Source of the DNA: an uncultured Ectothiorhodospiraceae bacterium
Lineage (GTDB): Bacteria > Pseudomonadota > Gammaproteobacteria > Nitrococcales > Nitrococcaceae
Length of the DNA: 38,829 nucleotides
Direction of reading: 5' to 3'
Assembly (NCBI GenBank): GCA_913056385.1
Contig: CAJXND010000017.1
Coordinates: 1-38,829, forward strand
The position numbers were made by a program, and so were the translations under genes. Position 1 is the stretch's first letter; every line of letters starts with the position of its first letter. Below are positions 18,996 to 27,279 of the stretch, in pieces. The notes below the pieces were generated by a model, which did not search any database, was not told the origin of the DNA, and saw only the letters and a list, made by a program, of their open reading frames with translations.

Positions 18996-19267
18996 TATCT
19001 TTCTTATCCTTTCATTTGCAACCTGGCGGACGCAGAAAAAAACGGGCGAGGGGAAGTCTCTGCATGAGGGTGCGCTTGACCCCAGATCGGGGCTCGGCGT
19101 CGATTCACCGACGATTGGGATGCGGAAGCCGTTTTCCGAAAATTTTCCGATGATTTTCCCACACGGACTGGACGCGCTGATCAGTCTGCGTAGGTCATTG
19201 AAACGCGGGCTCTAAGCCACGAGACCCCCGTTCCACCCCCCCTATCGGCACGCACGTTATTCACAGT
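18996..19267. other. Non-coding region upstream of the cellulose operon
   Basis: No convincing gene. The stretch holds a run of seven A (about 19034), three phased TTTTCC repeats (19132-19159, listed separately) and then about 110 bases up to the bcsA ATG without a recognisable sigma70 promoter or Shine-Dalgarno sequence. Base composition is lower in GC than the flanking genes. It presumably contains the bcs promoter. Confidence 0.5.
19132..19159 (+). promoter_or_regulatory. Three helically phased TTTTCC repeats upstream of bcsA
   Basis: TTTTCC occurs at 19132-19137, 19143-19148 and 19154-19159, exactly 11 bp apart each time. Direct repeats of one helical turn are the typical footprint of OmpR/PhoB-type response regulators binding head to tail. 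The array ends 108 bases before the bcsA start codon, a plausible activator position. Regulatory function is inferred from spacing alone. Confidence 0.4.
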
Positions 19268-21577
19268 ATGCCTCGATGGCGTCAATCGGGGCTGCCGCCG
19301 CTTGACCCGCCGCCAGGAACAAATCGCCACGCAACGAGTCCACCGGGTCCGATCGTACGACAGAGTCTCCCACTCTATGAGGAGAGTATCGCTATTCAGG
19401 TAGTGCTTTGGTTTGCCATCACCATCTCAGGCATTGCATTGATCGTCGCTTTACTCGTGCCCGCACCGCTTGGCACCCAGACAATCCTGGCCTGGGGTGC
19501 GCTCGGCAGCCTTTTTCTCCTGGGCGCTCTGCGCGTCAGGGGAGCACTGAGGCTCGCCATTTACGCCATCACCGTCTTTGTTGCAGGCCGGTATATCGTC
19601 TGGCGTCTTGTCCATACGGTGCCGACGGAGGGCTCGGCGGGCGAGGTTATCCCCGGCACCCTGCTGGCCGGCGCCGAGGTCTATGCCTTCTGGCTGCTGC
19701 TGACCAGCATCTTTGTCCTACTCGACCCGATTCGCCGGCCTCCGGTCACGCTGGCCGGCTGCGGGGAGGCCGCTCGGCCCCGCGTCGACATCCTGATCCC
19801 CACCTACGACGAGTCGCCCGAGGTGATCGAATCCACCGTGCTTGCCGCGTGCAACATCGATTACCCGGCGGATCGGCTGACGGTCTACTTGCTGGACGAT
19901 GGTGGCACGGACAATCGACTGGCCAATGATCCGGATGGCAGTCGTGCGGCACGCGCACAGGCGCTGCGCGCCATGTGCGAGGGCGCCGGTGCGCATTACC
20001 GATCGCGATCCGACAACGACAACGCCAAGGCCGGCAACTTAAGCGCCGGCATGGCCCACGGTGATGGCGAGTTCATCGCCGTTTTCGACTGCGATCACAT
20101 GCCGACCGCAGATTTTCTCGACAAGACGCTGCCACACCTGCTGAACGACCCCGGCCTCTGGTTGGTGCAGACTCCGCATTCATTCCTCACCCCGGACCCC
20201 TTCGATCGCAACATGCGGACACACAGCGGCACGCCCGATGAAAATGAAATGTTCTACGGCGCCATTCAGCAGGGACTGGATCGCTGGAATGCGAGCTTTT
20301 TCTGTGGGTCGGCGGCCGTACTGCGACGCCGGGCCATTGACGATGCCGGTGGGTTTCAGGGCCGGTCCATCACCGAAGATGCGGAGACATCGATTGAGAT
20401 GCACGCCCGGGGCTGGCGTTCTGCGTATGTCAGTGAGCCCTTGATCGCGGGACTACAGCCAGACACGGTCTCCAGTTACATCGGCCAGCGCCAGCGTTGG
20501 TTGAAGGGCATGCTGCAGATTTTTATCTGGCGCAATCCACTGCTGACAAAGGGACTGACAACGCCACAGCGCATTAGCTATCTGGCTATCCAGACCTACT
20601 GGCTCTTTCCCCTTGCCAGGGCAGTTTTCATCCTCGCTCCGCTCTGGTTTCTGCTCTCGGGCGAGGTCTTCTATCTGGCCACGCCCGAGGAGTTCATCGC
20701 CTATACGCTGCCTTTTCTGTTGGCGGTCATTGCCTATACCAACATCATCTTCGGGCGCCTGCGCCGGCCGCTGGCGAGCGAGATTTACGAAAACGCCTTC
20801 ACGTTTTACTTACTCCCGGTCGTACTGGGCACACTGCTGCGCCCCGCGAAGTCTCAGTTCAATGTCACGGCCAAGGGCGAGACGCTCACCCACGAGTACC
20901 TGTCACCGCGGGCCAGACCGCTGATTGCGTTCACCCTGCTGAGTGGCTCGGCCATTGCTTACGGGCTGTGGCAGTCGCTGACCACCACGCAGGGCGAGGC
21001 GGCGGTGATGCTGGTCTGCGGCTTTGCGGGGTTCAATCTGCTACTGATGCTTGCGGGCCTCGGCGCCATGATCGAAACGCCCGGCCAGAGCGAACGCTGT
21101 CTTGCAGTGGCGGAACCGGTTCGCTGGCGCCTTTCTAGCCAACACGGGGAATCGGCACCGGGTGAGCTCGTGCATATCAGCACAACCGGGCGTTGCCGGC
21201 TTCATACCGAGTCCGCCGAGCCGCCGGAGGCCGGCACCCGGATCACGATGCACAGCGCGCGCACCGACCGGTGGCTCGTCTGTGACATTGAGCAGGCAAC
21301 GCGCCAGACCAACGCCATTGCGCTCGAACTGTGTCACCGGCCGGCCGATTATGCCGACCGCCAGGCATGGTTCACCCTGATGCTGGGCGATAACGCCGCC
21401 CTCGCCCACGCTTTTGCAACGCGGCGGCAACGACGTCCCATGCCGATGGCGCTGCTCGCGGTCATTCGCCAGGCGCTCTGGGCACCGGTCCGGCTGGCCC
21501 GGGTCACCGTGCAGGCGCGGCATCAACGCCATCCTGGCGACCCTGGTCCCAACCACCCCGATCAGGAGGAGGCCTAG
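19268..21577 (+). CDS. bcsA: Cellulose synthase catalytic subunit BcsA with degenerate PilZ domain
   Basis: Inner-membrane family-2 glycosyltransferase that polymerises UDP-glucose to beta-1,4-glucan and moves the chain across the membrane. The 769-residue protein has N-terminal membrane segments (about 42-150), the GT domain (PTYDE 179, LLDDGG 208-213, FDCDH 273-277, TED 369-371 with catalytic Asp371, QRQRW 407-411), further membrane segments (about 436-600) and the gating loop FNVTAKG (531-537). The C-terminal PilZ region (about 607-705) lacks the RxxxR motif (RCLAV at 610) and has HISTTG (636-641) where DxSxxG is expected. Start chosen as the first ATG; no ribosome site is visible. First gene of bcsA-bcsB-bcsZ-TPR-barrel. 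Confidence 0.95.
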   Translation: MPRWRQSGLPPLDPPPGTNRHATSPPGPIVRQSLPLYEESIAIQVVLWFAITISGIALIVALLVPAPLGTQTILAWGALGSLFLLGALRVRGALRLAIYAITVFVAGRYIVWRLVHTVPTEGSAGEVIPGTLLAGAEVYAFWLLLTSIFVLLDPIRRPPVTLAGCGEAARPRVDILIPTYDESPEVIESTVLAACNIDYPADRLTVYLLDDGGTDNRLANDPDGSRAARAQALRAMCEGAGAHYRSRSDNDNAKAGNLSAGMAHGDGEFIAVFDCDHMPTADFLDKTLPHLLNDPGLWLVQTPHSFLTPDPFDRNMRTHSGTPDENEMFYGAIQQGLDRWNASFFCGSAAVLRRRAIDDAGGFQGRSITEDAETSIEMHARGWRSAYVSEPLIAGLQPDTVSSYIGQRQRWLKGMLQIFIWRNPLLTKGLTTPQRISYLAIQTYWLFPLARAVFILAPLWFLLSGEVFYLATPEEFIAYTLPFLLAVIAYTNIIFGRLRRPLASEIYENAFTFYLLPVVLGTLLRPAKSQFNVTAKGETLTHEYLSPRARPLIAFTLLSGSAIAYGLWQSLTTTQGEAAVMLVCGFAGFNLLLMLAGLGAMIETPGQSERCLAVAEPVRWRLSSQHGESAPGELVHISTTGRCRLHTESAEPPEAGTRITMHSARTDRWLVCDIEQATRQTNAIALELCHRPADYADRQAWFTLMLGDNAALAHAFATRRQRRPMPMALLAVIRQALWAPVRLARVTVQARHQRHPGDPGPNHPDQEEA

Positions 21578-21579
21578 CC

Positions 21580-23685
21580 ATGCCGGGCATGCGCTACCTC
21601 CAGGCCCTGTGCGCCGTGCTGGGCGTCACGCTGGCGAATACGGCCACCGGCGACACCCTGCCGGTGCCAATCCCGCCCGAGCATGAAACGATTCGCCTGC
21701 AGGGCGAGGAGGCGGCCGCCGGGTTTGTCATTCATGCACCCGCCGAGGCCGAACGCCTGACTCTCGTTGCGGACCTCAGCCTGTCACCGGAACTGGATGA
21801 GGCCGGTTCATCCGTGCGTTTCCTCGGCAATGGCGAGGAATACGGGCGTGTCACGCCCGCCGATATCGAACGCCGGTCGGTTCGCGTGCGGTTTTCCATC
21901 GACCGTGCCGACCTGCGACCGGGCGCCAACCAAATTCGGATCGTCTCCTCGCTCGAGCCGGACGGCATTCGCAGCATCGAGGCGACCTACGCGCTCTACG
22001 CCGAAGTGAAGATCGTCAGTGTCCGGTTGGACGGCGGACCGGCAACGCAGACGGAAATGGCGCTCGCCCTGTTGGCGAGTGGACCGGGCGCCGGGCCGCT
22101 TTACCTGCTGACACCCGAGACCGCTGCCAACCCCCGCACGATGCAGCAATGGATCCGGGCCATTCAGGGGTATGCGCACCTGCAGCGCGGCGCGCCGCCA
22201 CGCATCCATATCACCGACCCGGCTTCGTTCCCGACGACGCCGGGACACCGTTTGATCATCGCCACCCGTGCCTCGCTGCAACGGCGCAATCAAGGTGGGG
22301 TGTTTGATGGGCTGCCGCTGGAAACCGGGGGCCCGGTCGTTGATAACAACGGCTTTGTCACATGGGTCATCACAGGGCCCACCCGGCAGGCCGTTCAGGC
22401 CGAATTGGCAAGCTTTCTAGAGCGCCTGCCCGACGCGGCGCAACGCCTGCCGCGACCTCAACCCGGTAGCGCGTTTACCCTGGACCCCTGGCTTGCCGAT
22501 CTCACCGAGCAGCGCTCACGGCTGCAGCGCCGCGCGGTCAACTTCCTCCTGCCCTATGACTATCAACCCGAACGCGATCCCGACGGCGCCCGGCTCGAGC
22601 TGGCAATCCGCGCCGATACAACCGTTCAGACACGCATACAGGTGGCAGTCAACGGACGCTTCACCGCCGAGCGGACGCTCCCGGCTGGACGGGGTTCCAC
22701 ACCCACACGGTTGCGCATTCCCCTGCCGTGGGACAGCTATGCGGCCGGGCTGAATCGGCTCACCCTGCGCGTGACAACGCCGGAACCGGCGGCCGATGAC
22801 CGGGGTGCGGCCGTCGACTGGGTGGAACCCGTGCGCCTCTACATTCCGCGCTCAAAGGAGCGCCGCATCACGCCTCGGATTGCCGCCGCGCTCACCGCGG
22901 CGCCCAACGAGTCCAGGCCGTCGCTGCAACTCTTCGCGCAACCGGATCAGCGCGCCACGCGCGAGGCGCTGCTCACCGTTCTGGCCAATCTGGCGAGTGT
23001 CACCGGTGAGACCCTGAACGCCACATTCCGGGGGGATGAGGCGCGCCGCACCAATCGCCGCGCCATCGTCATGGGCACCGCCGAGCAACTCAGCCTCGAT
23101 TCGATCATCATGCCGGGACTCACGCGCACGACGCTGATGAGAGGCCTCGATCCGATGGCCGATGTCGCACGCCGCAACCGTGACCGGTCCATCGCGCGTC
23201 GAGTCGGCCGGCAGAGCGGATGGCCCGCACGCATCGCCCGCGACAGCCAGCTCATCCGCAGCGGGTCCGATCTCATGTCACCAACCCGCATCACCGACTG
23301 GGCCGAACTGCCAGACGCCATCGGCTTCGCCATTGAAGACAGCGTCCCCGCCGCCATGAATGGCGACCGCCGCGACGTGTTCTACCTCATCGCGCCGAGT
23401 GCACAGATGCTGCCCGCGATCGCGGCCTCGCTGACGCAGCAGGATCTCGCCGGGTTCAATCACGGGGCGAGTCTGCTCAACACCACCGAAGGCTGGCGGG
23501 ATTTCGCCTACACGGTCGCCGGCAGCAACGCCGGGCGAAGTGCGACGGGCACGGAGTTGACGCTGCTGACCCGGTTGGGTCGTTACCCACTGCACATCAT
23601 CGTCCCCGGGCTCATTGCCCTTATCGCGGCGCTCGCCCTGCTTGGCAATCGGGCCCTGAGGCAAGGGAGGAATCATCGTGCCTAG
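21580..23685 (+). CDS. bcsB: Cellulose synthase periplasmic subunit BcsB
   Basis: Periplasmic, membrane-anchored partner of BcsA that guides the nascent glucan and is needed for catalysis. The 701-residue protein starts with a signal peptide (about residues 1-24), contains two repeats of carbohydrate-binding plus flavodoxin-like domains characteristic of BcsB, and ends in a single transmembrane helix (LHIIVPGLIALIAALALL, about 671-688) followed by a short basic tail (RQGRNHRA), the element that docks onto BcsA. The ATG has GGAGG about ten bases upstream and follows the bcsA stop by two bases. Somewhat shorter than enterobacterial BcsB. Confidence 0.92.
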   Translation: MPGMRYLQALCAVLGVTLANTATGDTLPVPIPPEHETIRLQGEEAAAGFVIHAPAEAERLTLVADLSLSPELDEAGSSVRFLGNGEEYGRVTPADIERRSVRVRFSIDRADLRPGANQIRIVSSLEPDGIRSIEATYALYAEVKIVSVRLDGGPATQTEMALALLASGPGAGPLYLLTPETAANPRTMQQWIRAIQGYAHLQRGAPPRIHITDPASFPTTPGHRLIIATRASLQRRNQGGVFDGLPLETGGPVVDNNGFVTWVITGPTRQAVQAELASFLERLPDAAQRLPRPQPGSAFTLDPWLADLTEQRSRLQRRAVNFLLPYDYQPERDPDGARLELAIRADTTVQTRIQVAVNGRFTAERTLPAGRGSTPTRLRIPLPWDSYAAGLNRLTLRVTTPEPAADDRGAAVDWVEPVRLYIPRSKERRITPRIAAALTAAPNESRPSLQLFAQPDQRATREALLTVLANLASVTGETLNATFRGDEARRTNRRAIVMGTAEQLSLDSIIMPGLTRTTLMRGLDPMADVARRNRDRSIARRVGRQSGWPARIARDSQLIRSGSDLMSPTRITDWAELPDAIGFAIEDSVPAAMNGDRRDVFYLIAPSAQMLPAIAASLTQQDLAGFNHGASLLNTTEGWRDFAYTVAGSNAGRSATGTELTLLTRLGRYPLHIIVPGLIALIAALALLGNRALRQGRNHRA

Positions 23686-24697
23686 ATCGCTGAGCGTCGT
23701 TGTCCTTGTCACATTGGCATTGAGCACTGCCCCCGTCGGCGGCGCGCAAAGCCTCGACAGCCCGCTGTTGTGGAGCTTCATGAACCGTTTCATCACCCCC
23801 GACGGCGCCGTGGTGGATACACAGAACAATGGCATGAGCCACTCCGAGGGCCAGGGTTACGGCATGCTCATTGCCGTTGCCGCGGACGACCGCCGGCGTT
23901 TTGAGCAGATTCACCAGTGGACCACGACGCATCTGGCCGTGCGTGAAGATGGCTTGCTGGCCTGGTCCTGGAATCGGCAAGAAGGCCGCATCGGTGACAT
24001 GAACGCAGCAACCGATGGCGACATGCTGGTTGCCTGGGCGCTGTTGCAGGCCGCCGAGCGCTGGAACGCACCGAGTTACCGCCGGGCTGCCGAGCGCCAT
24101 CTCGATGCCATCGAGCCTTTGGTGGTCAGACACGGCGGCCGCTGGCTGATCAAACCCGGCCCGAGCGGCTTCATGCCCGACGGCGACGCGCTCCATGTCA
24201 ACCTCTCCTACTGGGTGTTCCCCGCCCTGCAGGCGTTTGCAAAAGCGCATGACGGCCCCTGGCAGGCGGTCCTCGAAGATGGACTCGAACTGGCGCGAGG
24301 GGTGCTCGAGCAGCGGGCTGTCATCCCGGACTGGATCCGGATCGGGCCTGAAGGGACGATCCACCCATCGAGCATCGTCGGACAACCCGGGCGATCCGGT
24401 TTTGATGCCATTCGTGTGCCGCTCTACCTGCACTGGGCGAGACTGGGCCGGGATGTCGCCGAACGCCACTGGCAGGGCATGCAGCGACCTGATGGCGGGA
24501 AGGCCGTCGTGCTGGTGCGCGAGACGGCGGAGCCGGTGGTGCATATGGCCGGCGACCATGCCGGTTATGCGGCCATTGGGGCACTGGTCTCGGAACCAGT
24601 ACCCCGCTGGCCCGCCGCAACCCTGGCCCATGACTACTACCCGGCGGCACTGCAGGTGCTCAGCCGGCTTGCGACCACCAGCGAGGCCGACGCATGA
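23678..24697 (+). CDS. bcsZ: BcsZ, periplasmic endo-beta-1,4-glucanase (GH8)
   Basis: Family 8 glycoside hydrolase that trims or relieves cellulose chains in the periplasm during secretion. The 339-residue product has a signal peptide (about 1-23, ...APVGGA), the catalytic acid Glu57 in HSEGQGYGM and the region SGFDAIRVPLY containing the catalytic-base Asp. The start is GTG at 23678 with GGGAGG eight bases before it; it overlaps the bcsB end by eight bases. The 3' end overlaps the next gene (ATGA). Usual BcsZ length is about 350-370. Confidence 0.93.
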   Translation: MPRSLSVVVLVTLALSTAPVGGAQSLDSPLLWSFMNRFITPDGAVVDTQNNGMSHSEGQGYGMLIAVAADDRRRFEQIHQWTTTHLAVREDGLLAWSWNRQEGRIGDMNAATDGDMLVAWALLQAAERWNAPSYRRAAERHLDAIEPLVVRHGGRWLIKPGPSGFMPDGDALHVNLSYWVFPALQAFAKAHDGPWQAVLEDGLELARGVLEQRAVIPDWIRIGPEGTIHPSSIVGQPGRSGFDAIRVPLYLHWARLGRDVAERHWQGMQRPDGGKAVVLVRETAEPVVHMAGDHAGYAAIGALVSEPVPRWPAATLAHDYYPAALQVLSRLATTSEADA

Positions 24698-26133
24698 AAG
24701 GTCTGCCGCTCGCCATCAGCCTGGTCGTATGGGCCATACCCGCCGCGGCTTTTGTGATCGAGCAGAATGCGCCGCCGGCCGATCCGGCCGAGGCCTTCTG
24801 GTCGGTCTACGAGCAGCAGGATGTCGAGGCGGCCGAGCGCACGCTCGAGCAATTGCGTGCCGACCACCCCGACTGGCGCCCGAGCCTGGAGCTGCTCAAC
24901 GCCCTCGAGCGGCTGCGTGCCCGCGCCGCGATTCTCTCGGCAAGCCGCGATGGTGACTCCCGTGACGCCCTCGAGCGATATCAGCAACGCCCGCAGCTGC
25001 AGGCCCGCGGCTGCGAGGATCCGGAACTGCGCTGGGCCATCGCCCGGGCCCATGCTCGGCTCGATCAGAACGAACGCAGTCAGCGCCTGCTGGCCGAGAC
25101 CCTGAGCGAGTGCGCAGAGCCTGCCATCCGCGAAGGCACCATTGCCGTGTATGCGGACTGGCATGGCAGTGAGCCGGCCAGACAGTCCATCGAGCGACTC
25201 CGCGAGGACGGCGAAATCAGTGCCGAGCGCGCAGGAGCGCTGAAAGACGTCGCGGGCGAGGTGGTATCGGACAGCCCCAGGCTCACCGAGACGTTCGCCA
25301 ATTTCGATCGGCGCGCCGAGCGCGGGCAGGAAACGAAATTTGCCAGCCACATTCTGGAAAGCCGCAACCGCGCCGCGGCCAACGTCTTTGGCTGGTACTG
25401 GTATCGGCTGGAACGGCCGGATCGGGCGATGCAATGGTTTCAGCGCTCGCGTGAGTGGGGCGCGAATGCCAATGCCATCGAAGGACTGGCCCGCAGCCGG
25501 CTGGCTCAGGATCAGCCTTCAAGGGCCGAGGCCATCGCCCGGCCTTGGCGCGACCGCTGGGAGAGCGTTGCCGCGGCCTATCGACTCGCCGCCATCCGGT
25601 TGCTCGATGGCGAAGCCGAACCAGGCGCCTCGGTGATGCAGGCCATCACGGCATTCGCCCGGTCACGGCAAAACCGCGAGCTCTGGCTCTCGCTTGGCTG
25701 GCATTACCTGGATGAGCAAAGCGGCCCGCCGGCGATTCGGGCCTTCGAAACCGCACTGAGCCTCGAGCACACCCCCGACGCACTGGAAGGCCTCGTCCTT
25801 GCCTACCGGGAGACCGGCAATCGCGAGCAGGCGAGACAACTCATCTCGGAGAACATTGCTCGCGGCAGTGACTACCGCGAGCGCTTGCAACCCCTGCGCG
25901 CCAGCGGCGGTGGCGAGCTGGCGGCATGGTTCGAGCAGGGCCGGTATACGCGGGTCATCGAAGCCATTGACGCCGGCGAGACCGACCGGGACCTCAGGCT
26001 CATGCTCGCCTGGTCACACTATCACCTGGGCAACCTCCGCCGGGCCCACACGTTATTCCTGCAAATGCATCAAGACTCACCCACCCCGGAGACCCGAGAG
26101 GGCGTCCGGGAGACACGACAGTTAGGACGCTAG
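24694..26133 (+). CDS. Periplasmic TPR protein of the cellulose operon (BcsC TPR-half-like, no barrel)
   Basis: Exported 479-residue alpha-helical protein: signal peptide at about 1-19 (ending PAAAF), then tetratricopeptide-like repeats to the C-terminus, for example FGWYWYRLERPDRAMQWFQ (about 231-249), LWLSLGWHYLDEQSGPPAIRAFETAL and LMLAWSHYHLGNLRRAHTLF. In standard cellulose operons BcsC carries such repeats fused to a 16-strand outer-membrane barrel of about 340 residues. Here the protein stops directly after the repeats and no barrel sequence follows in any frame before the next gene. It probably links BcsAB to the outer membrane or peptidoglycan. ATGA overlap with bcsZ. Confidence 0.8.
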   Translation: MKGLPLAISLVVWAIPAAAFVIEQNAPPADPAEAFWSVYEQQDVEAAERTLEQLRADHPDWRPSLELLNALERLRARAAILSASRDGDSRDALERYQQRPQLQARGCEDPELRWAIARAHARLDQNERSQRLLAETLSECAEPAIREGTIAVYADWHGSEPARQSIERLREDGEISAERAGALKDVAGEVVSDSPRLTETFANFDRRAERGQETKFASHILESRNRAAANVFGWYWYRLERPDRAMQWFQRSREWGANANAIEGLARSRLAQDQPSRAEAIARPWRDRWESVAAAYRLAAIRLLDGEAEPGASVMQAITAFARSRQNRELWLSLGWHYLDEQSGPPAIRAFETALSLEHTPDALEGLVLAYRETGNREQARQLISENIARGSDYRERLQPLRASGGGELAAWFEQGRYTRVIEAIDAGETDRDLRLMLAWSHYHLGNLRRAHTLFLQMHQDSPTPETREGVRETRQLGR

Positions 26134-26152
26134 CAAGAAAAGGAGCGCGATT

Positions 26153-26848
26153 TTGCGAAACTCGAACCGCTTTAACGCATCCATGACGGCCATTGGCGTG
26201 ATCCTGAGTCCAGCCCTTGCGGCGCAGACCGACGAGACGATCGACATTGAGGGCAGTGGCTACCTCCAAAGCGCTGACGCCGATCGCGGCACGGATATCT
26301 CCAATGGCGATCCGATTGTCGGATTCGAACTCACCGGGCAGAGCGACACCGGTTTCTATGGAGTGATTGACAACAAAAGCCGGCAGTCCGCGCGCAACGA
26401 TGCCGGACTGGAAAGCCGCGTCAGCCTGGGCTACGAGGCCGAGCTTGGGGAAGCGCTGAGTGCCGGTGCCAACATCGCCAACACCTGGCTGCTGGGCCCC
26501 GGTGAGGATGAGGACTATCTTGAGCTGACCGCCGGGATGGAGTACAGCCAGCTCACATGGGCCTTTCGCGGCGAGACGATTCTCAACTTCAAGGACCCCA
26601 ACAACACCCTGCAGGGCGAATGGGTCTATACCCCGGCGTACCAGTGGTTCGGGTTCGTGGGTGGCGGCTATGCGGCGTTCAGTGGATCACGTGAGGACCG
26701 GGCGTTCGCCAACGCCGGAGTGGGCCGACGCTGGCGAGGGCTGGATCTGTCCGCGGCCTACCATGTCTCAAGCCTGTCAGAAGACGAGCTCCGTGGTGAC
26801 GAAACCGACACCGATGCCTTCGTCGTTCGGTTGCGGGCGCGCTTTTAG
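26153..26848 (+). CDS. TorF-family-like small outer-membrane barrel, last gene of the cellulose operon
   Basis: Predicted outer-membrane beta-barrel of 231 residues. A signal peptide covers about 1-23 (...LSPALAA), alternating hydrophobic strands follow, and the chain ends in Phe (VVRLRARF), as needed for BAM-mediated insertion. The N-terminal part (GYLQSADADRGTDISNGDPIVGFEL, then TGFYGVIDN) resembles the 'YxSDYRFRGVSQSxGxPAxQ ... SGFYxG' pattern of TorF putative porins (TIGR02001 type). The start is TTG at 26153 with AGGAG eight bases upstream. It follows the TPR gene by 19 bases and may supply the outer-membrane pore missing from that protein. No strong terminator follows. Confidence 0.7.
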   Translation: MRNSNRFNASMTAIGVILSPALAAQTDETIDIEGSGYLQSADADRGTDISNGDPIVGFELTGQSDTGFYGVIDNKSRQSARNDAGLESRVSLGYEAELGEALSAGANIANTWLLGPGEDEDYLELTAGMEYSQLTWAFRGETILNFKDPNNTLQGEWVYTPAYQWFGFVGGGYAAFSGSREDRAFANAGVGRRWRGLDLSAAYHVSSLSEDELRGDETDTDAFVVRLRARF

Positions 26849-26891
26849 TCCGCCGTCGCAGTCCCTGCCTGACGGGTTTGAGAGGAAAAAT

Positions 26892-26968
26892 TGGTCGGGG
26901 TGGACGGATTCGAACCGCCGACCACCTGCACCCCATGCAGGTGCGCTACCAGACTGCGCTACACCCCG
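26892..26968 (-). tRNA. tRNA-Pro(GGG)
   Basis: Minus-strand cloverleaf with acceptor stem CGGGGTG/CACCCCG, D-arm GCGCAGTCTGGTAGCGC, anticodon stem CCTGC/GCAGG with seven-base loop ATGGGGT (anticodon GGG, codon CCC), T-arm with GGTTCGAATCC, discriminator A and encoded CCA at 26894-26892. A 5'-truncated copy lies at 27648-27713. Confidence 0.97.
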
Positions 26969-26981
26969 ACGTAGGTCGGAG

Positions 26982-27010
26982 AGGATACACGAGAGCCTCC
27001 AACAGGCCAA
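26982..27010 (-). promoter_or_regulatory. Promoter of tRNA-Pro
   Basis: Minus strand: -35 TTGGCC (27010-27005), 17-bp spacer, -10 TATCCT (26987-26982), then 13 bases to the tRNA 5' end. This suggests that the tRNA is transcribed independently and does not need read-through from merR. Confidence 0.55.
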
Positions 27011-27150
27011 TGTTGGACCATCCCGGCAATGAGCCCTCGACGCGCCGACCGCGGGCGGTCTCAGCTTTCGCGGGATAGTCGGACCCAGCCAAGGCGTCAG
27101 CCGAGGACCGTTGAGCCAGATGAACAGAATCAGGCAATGCGGGCTCCAGC

Positions 27151-27190
27151 ACTGCCAAGGATCGCCAAGGATCGCCAGGGAGCGCCAGTG
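27151..27190 (+). repeat. Degenerate 10-bp tandem repeat
   Basis: Four consecutive 10-base units: actgccaagg, atcgccaagg, atcgccaggg, agcgccagtg. The core GCCA(A/G)GG recurs with period 10, close to one helical turn. It lies 90 bases upstream of the Nif11-type gene, in the otherwise non-coding interval between it and tRNA-Pro. It could be slippage or a phased binding site. Confidence 0.6.
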
Positions 27191-27279
27191 CATAAAGCAA
27201 AGCAACATGGACAACAGGCCCTACGCAAAAGCCGACGACCTGTATCCTTGGCGGCTGGCACTTCCAGAAAAGGGACCGA

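Noticed and set aside
18505-19215. 236-codon plus-strand frame between 5-oxoprolinase and bcsA
   Set aside because: Starts inside the oxoprolinase gene antisense, low-complexity Ser-rich composition, no domain, no ribosome site.
27151-27190. CRISPR-like repeat
   Set aside because: Units are only 10 bases, contiguous without spacers, and no cas genes are present.
26777-27214. Minus-strand open frame across tRNA-Pro
   Set aside because: It runs through the tRNA; the peptide RRFESVHPDQ is the well-known false translation of a tRNA T-arm.
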